From NCBI GenBank assembly GCA_029259675.1, contig JAJDES010000226.1, positions 1-11,507 of the forward strand: a stretch of 11,507 nt of DNA, written 5' to 3'. This document shows, in pieces, positions 7,278-11,507 of this stretch. This DNA comes from Planctomycetota bacterium. GTDB lineage: Bacteria; Planctomycetota; UBA1135; GCA-002686595. The notes beneath the pieces were generated by a model. That model made no database searches. It saw only the letters and a list, made by a program, of their open reading frames with translations, and was not told the origin of the DNA. The position numbers were made by a program, and so were the translations under genes. Position 1 is the stretch's first letter. Each line of letters starts with the position of its first letter.

Positions 7278-9166
7278 AGCCAGAATAGAAGCCGTGCGGA
7301 GTCCATGAAGCGGTGCAGAACCACCCACCAGACTCGCCGCTTGCCGATGTCCACCTTGGCAATTCCCGCCATGCCGGAACGCACCCATTCGCTTTCGATT
7401 TCCGTCGTAGCTTGGGCAACGTAAACATTGCGGCCCTCGTGCAATTGCGCCGTTGCGCTCAAGCGCGAAAGAGTCATCGCATGGGTTAGGTCCGGTCGGG
7501 CTTGACTGGAAAACTCGCCGGTCTGTTTCAGATCAATTTCGTCTGCATCGCCTTCGGGAACGAACAGCTCAAGCCGCCAACCTTCGCCTTTGGAAAGTTG
7601 GAAGAGCGGTTCGCCCTTGGTGAGGACCTGCCCTTCACGATCGCGTAGATCGCCGGAAACGACCATGCCCGCAAAGGGAGCGCGAATGACCGATGATGAG
7701 ATTTTCGCTTCAATGATCGCCAAGCTGGCCAATATTTGAGCCTGATTGGCCCTGGCAAGTTGAAGGTCGACAGCCGTTCCGGTGGACAATGCTCGACTTT
7801 CATCGATCCTCAAACCGCGCAAGTCAGCTTTGAGCTGCTCTTGCTCCAGCACCAAGCTGCGAGTGTCCAAGGTGGCGAGTATTTCATCTTCCTCAACCAT
7901 GTCGCCGGCGGCGTGGTGCGATTCCCACAGGACTCCGTCGAACGGGGAGGAAATGTGCCGCGCTTGAATCGGGCTGAGCTGGCAAGGGACGGTCAGCTGG
8001 TAATGGACGCTGCCAAAGGCAAACCAAAGCGCGAAGAGGCAGCCCATGACAAGCATGGCTTTCGTGAGCCATGCGCCCGGACGCAGCCAGTTGCGAAGGC
8101 CCGTACTCACGCTTCGCCTGGCGTGCGGAAGGAGCCCTTGATGAGCTCGGTCGATCAAGTCGACGGCAGCGAGGTAGGGTTCAACCAGCTTGCAGCACTC
8201 TTCCAGCAATTCTAAATCAAAAGGGTCGCGCGAGCTGCGCCGCAGGCTGAGCACGCCCGCCAATCGATCTTCAACTTTGAGCGGAACAGACGCTACACAG
8301 GAACCTGACGTTGCACCGGACCACTGGGCGTGCAGCCGCCAATTGCGAGCACCCAACGAAGTCTCTCCGTCTACTTTAGGAAAGGCAATGGTGACGCCAG
8401 CATCGCGACATTCCTCCATCGCAGATCGCATTTGAAGCACGCCCGGGCTACGGCCGCGAACTTCATCCAAGCCTGAGATGGAGAGAATTTCAATCTTCTT
8501 GCCGCGCACCAACGAAAGTCCGATTTGATCGCATCCGGTCTTGTTGCGCAGGGTGTTGGTGACAGCAAAGGCGAGCTCGGTGCGCGATGTGTAAGCGGCC
8601 GCCTTCTTGAGCGTTTCATTTTGTTCGGCACTTGCGCTTGGCGCTCCGCGTCCGCTGGCGATCTCCTCGGAGATGAATGCGATCAGGCTGCAGATCGGGC
8701 CGAGCAGGGCCAATGATTCACGCGCTTCGTGTTCGTTGTGGCAGGGCGCCACCAACGCCAAGGCCCCGTGCAGTGTGCCCTTGGCTCCAACGATGGGAGC
8801 GGAGAGCAGCGCGATATCGAGTTGTTTGGATGTGTGCTTGAATAGCCGCGCCTGGGGGGTGCCCTCGACCAAGCAACTTGTCAGCATGGACTGAACGGCC
8901 TCCGTCCAAAACTCGGGATCGGCTTCGCCGCGCAAGCAATCTTTCTTGATAACCCGCGAGGGAAAGCGCAGCTCGGCAGTGGCTCGCGGACTTTCAAATT
9001 CCTCAGCAACGCACGCCAGTGCTTCTTCAAGGAAAGAGGCCTGGGTAACGCCGGAGCCGTGCGCCAATGCGGCAATGCGCGCACCGGTGCTTGCTCGTGA
9101 TTCGACAGGATCCCGCATGGGGGGAGCGGCTTGATCCTTCGTCTCGAGGAGGGGGGGCTCGGACAT
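7274..9166 (-). CDS. Tandem GAF-like sensor fused to HlyD-type periplasmic adaptor
   Basis: A 630-residue single-pass membrane protein. Residues ~40-170 look like a degenerate GAF domain, and ~185-335 like a clearer one (QIGLSLV near 214, VASVPLKVEDRLAGVLSL at 291-308). A helix leads to one transmembrane segment (~368-386). Beyond it lies a HlyD/RND-type adaptor: lipoyl half with SPFDGVL (407-413), a short helical hairpin (~437-490), lipoyl half with IRAPFAGMV (494-502), and a beta-barrel ending near VDIGKRR. The topology puts the GAF domains in the cytoplasm and the adaptor in the periplasm, so a small ligand could control a secretion complex. The C-terminus (last ~20 residues, rich in Trp, Leu and Arg) resembles the tail of related adaptors. 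The start ATG lies 9 bases after the PilZ gene without a Shine-Dalgarno sequence, and the stop overlaps the next gene. Family assignment is good; ligand and partner are unknown. Confidence 0.88.
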   Translation of the reverse strand: MSEPPLLETKDQAAPPMRDPVESRASTGARIAALAHGSGVTQASFLEEALACVAEEFESPRATAELRFPSRVIKKDCLRGEADPEFWTEAVQSMLTSCLVEGTPQARLFKHTSKQLDIALLSAPIVGAKGTLHGALALVAPCHNEHEARESLALLGPICSLIAFISEEIASGRGAPSASAEQNETLKKAAAYTSRTELAFAVTNTLRNKTGCDQIGLSLVRGKKIEILSISGLDEVRGRSPGVLQMRSAMEECRDAGVTIAFPKVDGETSLGARNWRLHAQWSGATSGSCVASVPLKVEDRLAGVLSLRRSSRDPFDLELLEECCKLVEPYLAAVDLIDRAHQGLLPHARRSVSTGLRNWLRPGAWLTKAMLVMGCLFALWFAFGSVHYQLTVPCQLSPIQARHISSPFDGVLWESHHAAGDMVEEDEILATLDTRSLVLEQEQLKADLRGLRIDESRALSTGTAVDLQLARANQAQILASLAIIEAKISSSVIRAPFAGMVVSGDLRDREGQVLTKGEPLFQLSKGEGWRLELFVPEGDADEIDLKQTGEFSSQARPDLTHAMTLSRLSATAQLHEGRNVYVAQATTEIESEWVRSGMAGIAKVDIGKRRVWWVVLHRFMDSARLLFWL

Positions 9167-9175
9167 AGTGGAGGA

Positions 9176-9592
9176 CTAAGCTAGTAGGTCGGACTCGCTG
9201 GCAAGATTCGGAAGGTCGACGTCACCCAAGAACTGGAAACCCACCTCATAGGCATCTTCGCGAATCAACCGGCAGCGCATGCAACGGGCGAAGGTGAGCG
9301 GGATATCCAAGTCCGTGCTCTCAAGCGCAATGCGAAAGAAGTCACCGACTGTGATCGGAATCGGGAAAACGGCTCCGCAACCACCACTGGAGATGTCGCG
9401 CGTTTTGCCCTTCATCTTGAACTTGAGCATCTCGCTCGAGTTCGCGTGTTGCACAACCACCGTGACCTCGCGGTCATAGCGTTCGTGAGCGCGAAGCTTC
9501 TTGATTTCCGTGTTGGACTGACGCTCCAACTCCTTAACGAAGTCGAGGTCGCCGGAGAGCAGATCCGACCGAGTGGGTGTCGTGTCAGCCAT
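9176..9592 (-). CDS. PilZ domain protein, probable c-di-GMP receptor
   Basis: A 138-residue soluble protein. Residues ~30-125 form a PilZ domain. The c-di-GMP-binding RxxxR motif is RAHER (Arg34 and Arg38) and the second motif DxSxxG is DISSGG (66-71), so binding is expected on established knowledge of the family. The strand pattern around FRIAL and YEVGFQFLG also fits. The ~30 residues before the domain are acidic and helical, and the tail is short and acidic. There is no transmembrane segment, so it should act in the cytoplasm. It opens a three-gene operon with the two HlyD-type genes downstream (9-base gap). The context suggests that c-di-GMP, the second messenger of surface attachment, controls export or retention of a surface protein. 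No ribosome-binding site is visible before the ATG. Confidence 0.9.
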   Translation of the reverse strand: MADTTPTRSDLLSGDLDFVKELERQSNTEIKKLRAHERYDREVTVVVQHANSSEMLKFKMKGKTRDISSGGCGAVFPIPITVGDFFRIALESTDLDIPLTFARCMRCRLIREDAYEVGFQFLGDVDLPNLASESDLLA

Positions 9593-9982
9593 CGCAATAC
9601 ATGGGAGTTGAGGAGGGTGCCTCTGAGTTGAGCTGGTGGCGCGCGCTCAGCATCAGTGCGCTATCAAAGTGAGACGCCGGGGGAAGGGGCGCGTTAGGCA
9701 CTGAATCGGCCAAATTGCGGCGGCGAGTGGAGTTTTGGCCGGCTAATCACTCGCTTTCGGCGACATTTTTGAAGTCATCCACCCAGAGCCGAGCGATATC
9801 CCTGAATAGGGAAGAAATACCGGCTATCCGATGGATCCAACCAGGCCAGCTTTAAGCGCCCTGAGTGTGCGAATTGGAAAAGAGAACCCAATTCCTAGGC
9901 TGAGTCCGAGGCGCCCGGATTCGGGCCCGGTGACCGAAGCGGCGCATGGACGGCCGCGATTCGCGCTGCCCATCGGCCTTGG
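9593..9982. other. Gap upstream of the PilZ operon, possible promoter region
   Basis: This stretch of 390 bases follows the stop of the giant repeat gene and precedes the PilZ gene, all on the minus strand. It must hold the end of one transcript or the promoter of the next, or both. Visible structures are GAATTGG/CCAATTC (9871-9894, 10-base loop), a GCCCG/CGGGC mini-hairpin near 9915-9928, and the dyad described separately. I find no good sigma-70 or sigma-54 promoter and no c-di-GMP riboswitch pattern, and no plausible gene on either strand. Confidence 0.6.
9799..9812. promoter_or_regulatory. Short dyad TCCCT-N4-AGGGA, possible operator
   Basis: TCCCTGAATAGGGA is an inverted repeat of two 5-bp halves with a 4-base spacer, about 207 bases upstream of the PilZ start in an otherwise unassigned gap. 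Its size and symmetry fit a dimeric transcription factor site. The distance is compatible with an activator of enhancer type. One copy only is seen, so chance cannot be excluded. Confidence 0.25.
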
Positions 9983-11507
9983 CTAATCCTCTTCACCACG
10001 CGCGTTGCGCGTCTCACTTGTTGGCTTGTTGCTGAAGTTGACGCCCCTCAGCAAGCCCCAAAGTCCTGCTAAGAAACCCTGCGGGTCGGGTTCGGACAGC
10101 TCGGCGCCATCTTCTCTCCAGCCATCTTCCAGTTCCGCGTCAGTTTGTCGAACTTCGCCGATCAAGCTGGAGACATCAGAATCTTCCAAGTTGTGCCGGT
10201 TGTCCTGATTGACTTCCTTGAAGGCTTGCTCAAAGCTCAGCTCTGACGATTGGAACCCGCTTAAGGATTCTCTCTCCGCTTCGCTCTGCTCCGATTGGTC
10301 GTTCAAGTCCACAACGTGATTGAACAACTGGATCAGTTGACTGCCCGCGGCCGTATCGTTGCCCTCCGGCTCCGCAGCGAGGTCTTCGTACTGACTAAGG
10401 CCCTCAGCTTCGAGCGAGTAGGAAACCAGGCCATCCACCGAATCCATGGGGTCCACAAATTCAGCGACTTCGGAAAGGTCGTCCAGTGGCAGGCCGCCGT
10501 TTTTCTTTAGGAGTTCAAGGGTGCTGCTTTGGTCGCTTCGATCTGAAGTCGAGCGCTGCACAGAATCCTCTGACGAATTGCCCACCGAGAGGGTCATGCT
10601 GTCTACGGAAACGTTGTCGCCGTCGGACACCGTCAACATCATGGTGACCTGACTGCCTGCGGGAATGCCCGAAAAATCCAGGATCGGGTTTTGCGAGCCG
10701 GCGTTGGCGATGGAAATCTCAGGTCCTGAGGTTTGCACCCAGCTGTAGGTCAACTGATCGCTGTCGACGTCGGTGCCCCTGCCTTCAACCTGAAGTTGCT
10801 GGCCGGAAACAACATTGAGGTTGGGCCCTGCGTGTGCAATGGGGGCGTCGTTGTCGGCATTGACAGTTACGGTCACGGTGTCTATGGACACATTCGTGCC
10901 GTCCGAAGCCGCCAATTGGAACACAACATCCGAATTGGAAATGCCTTCGGGAGCGGTGAAGCTGGGCGATGCAGAACTTGCATCATCCAGTTCAACGGTG
11001 GGTCCGCTGACTTGCGTCCAGGTGTAAGTCAGTGCTTGGCCCTCCGGGTCGCTGCTGCCGGATGCATCCAAAGTGACGCTCGCGCCCTCATCGACGGTTT
11101 GATTGTTGCCGGCACTGGCGCGGGGGGCGTCGTTGTCGGCGTTGATGGTGACCGTGACCGTATCAACCGACTCGCTCGTTCCGTCCGAGGCCGTGAGTTG
11201 GAAGACAACGTCAGAGTTGGTCAGGCCTTCGGGCGCGGTGAAGCTCGGCGACGATGCGCCGGCGTCATCGAGCGTCACGCTCGGCCCGCTCACTTGCGTC
11301 CAGGTGTAAGTCAGTGACTGACCCTCGGGATCGGTGCTGCCGGATGCGTCCAACGTGACGCTGGCGCCCTCATCGACGGTTTGATTGTTGCCGGCACTGG
11401 TGCTGGGCGCGTCGTTGTCGGCGTTGATGGTGACCGTGACCGTATCAACCGACTCGCTCGTTCCGTCCGAGGCCGTGAGTTGGAAGACAACGTCAGAGTT
11501 GGTCAGG
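9983..11507 (-). CDS. Giant repeat surface/secreted protein, C-terminal part (5' end beyond right edge)
   Basis: The reading frame is open to the right edge, and 507 residues plus a stop are visible. Most of it is tandem Ig-like domains of PKD/REJ/cadherin type, each about 94 residues and opening with DNDAP. They carry TYTWTQVSGP, SFTAPEG and ASDGT patterns typical of extracellular calcium-associated repeats. The repeats end near 10577. The last ~195 residues are different: Ser-, Asp- and Glu-rich, apparently disordered, with very few hydrophobic stretches except GFLAGLWGLLRG (10043-10078) about 20 residues from the C-terminus. Proteins of this build are adhesins or matrix proteins, often thousands of residues long. 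There is no RTX nonapeptide repeat, LPXTG, PEP-CTERM or autotransporter barrel at the end. Lying just before the PilZ-HlyD-M50 operon on the same strand, it is the natural candidate client of that machine. That link is inferred. Confidence 0.85.
   Translation of the reverse strand, partial: LTNSDVVFQLTASDGTSESVDTVTVTINADNDAPSTSAGNNQTVDEGASVTLDASGSTDPEGQSLTYTWTQVSGPSVTLDDAGASSPSFTAPEGLTNSDVVFQLTASDGTSESVDTVTVTINADNDAPRASAGNNQTVDEGASVTLDASGSSDPEGQALTYTWTQVSGPTVELDDASSASPSFTAPEGISNSDVVFQLAASDGTNVSIDTVTVTVNADNDAPIAHAGPNLNVVSGQQLQVEGRGTDVDSDQLTYSWVQTSGPEISIANAGSQNPILDFSGIPAGSQVTMMLTVSDGDNVSVDSMTLSVGNSSEDSVQRSTSDRSDQSSTLELLKKNGGLPLDDLSEVAEFVDPMDSVDGLVSYSLEAEGLSQYEDLAAEPEGNDTAAGSQLIQLFNHVVDLNDQSEQSEAERESLSGFQSSELSFEQAFKEVNQDNRHNLEDSDVSSLIGEVRQTDAELEDGWREDGAELSEPDPQGFLAGLWGLLRGVNFSNKPTSETRNARGEED
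10577..11507 (-). repeat. Tandem 282-bp coding repeats (94-residue Ig-like units)
   Basis: Units begin at the DNDAP codons at 11419, 11137 and 10855, exactly 282 bases apart, and a further partial unit reaches the right edge. The 99 bases from 11127 are identical to those from 11409, and 37 bases from 11082 are identical to those from 11364. This points to recent duplication or gene conversion. The unit at 10855-10577, nearest the C-terminus, is the most diverged in both DNA and protein. Confidence 0.92.

Noticed and set aside
7278..7388. Upstream extension of the M50/HlyD protein to ATG 7388
   Set aside because: The extra 37 residues are the C-terminal codons of the GAF-HlyD gene read in another frame. 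The ATGA overlap at 7274-7277 is the better start.
9593..9982. c-di-GMP riboswitch upstream of the PilZ gene
   Set aside because: The conserved core of the known GEMM-type riboswitches was not found on the minus strand. Only small hairpins and one dyad are present.
10577..11507. CRISPR-like periodic repeats
   Set aside because: The 282-base period equals 94 codons of a continuous reading frame with Ig-like domains. There are no spacers.

Overview
The window comes from a moderately GC-rich, double-membrane (Gram-negative) bacterium. The evidence is two HlyD-type periplasmic adaptor proteins and a large repeat protein of the surface-adhesin kind. The phylum cannot be fixed from the sequence. 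None of the readable gene starts has a convincing Shine-Dalgarno sequence, which may help place it.

Left part (1-4528). A truncated gene on the minus strand (1-486) encodes the N-terminus of a COG2509-like FAD-dependent oxidoreductase. Diverging from it on the plus strand is a housekeeping cluster for the oxidative pentose phosphate pathway: zwf (glucose-6-phosphate dehydrogenase), pgl (6-phosphogluconolactonase, overlapping zwf by 4 bases) and, after 172 bases, gnd (6-phosphogluconate dehydrogenase). Together they convert glucose 6-phosphate to ribulose 5-phosphate and yield two NADPH (or NADH).

Middle (4529-4976). About 450 bases without a convincing gene separate gnd from the convergent minus-strand genes. 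This gap holds a perfect 14-bp inverted repeat (probable terminator), a second 7-bp inverted repeat and a 12-bp palindrome. Its right half looks more AT-rich than the flanks.

Right part (4977-11507, all minus strand). Read in the direction of transcription there is: the C-terminal end of a giant protein with ~94-residue PKD/cadherin-like repeats (running off the right edge); a 390-base gap with a small dyad; a PilZ-domain protein; a tandem GAF-like + transmembrane + HlyD protein; and a PqqD-like + M50 zinc metalloprotease + HlyD protein. The last three lie within a few bases of each other or overlap, so they form a compact operon.

The right part is the most interesting region. It looks like an export or surface-display machine in which a c-di-GMP receptor, a cytoplasmic sensor fused to a periplasmic adaptor, and a membrane protease fused to a second adaptor sit next to a probable giant client protein. 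No ABC transporter ATPase or TolC-type channel is present in the window, so either they lie elsewhere or the machine works without a dedicated ATPase. The functional link is inference from domain content and gene order.
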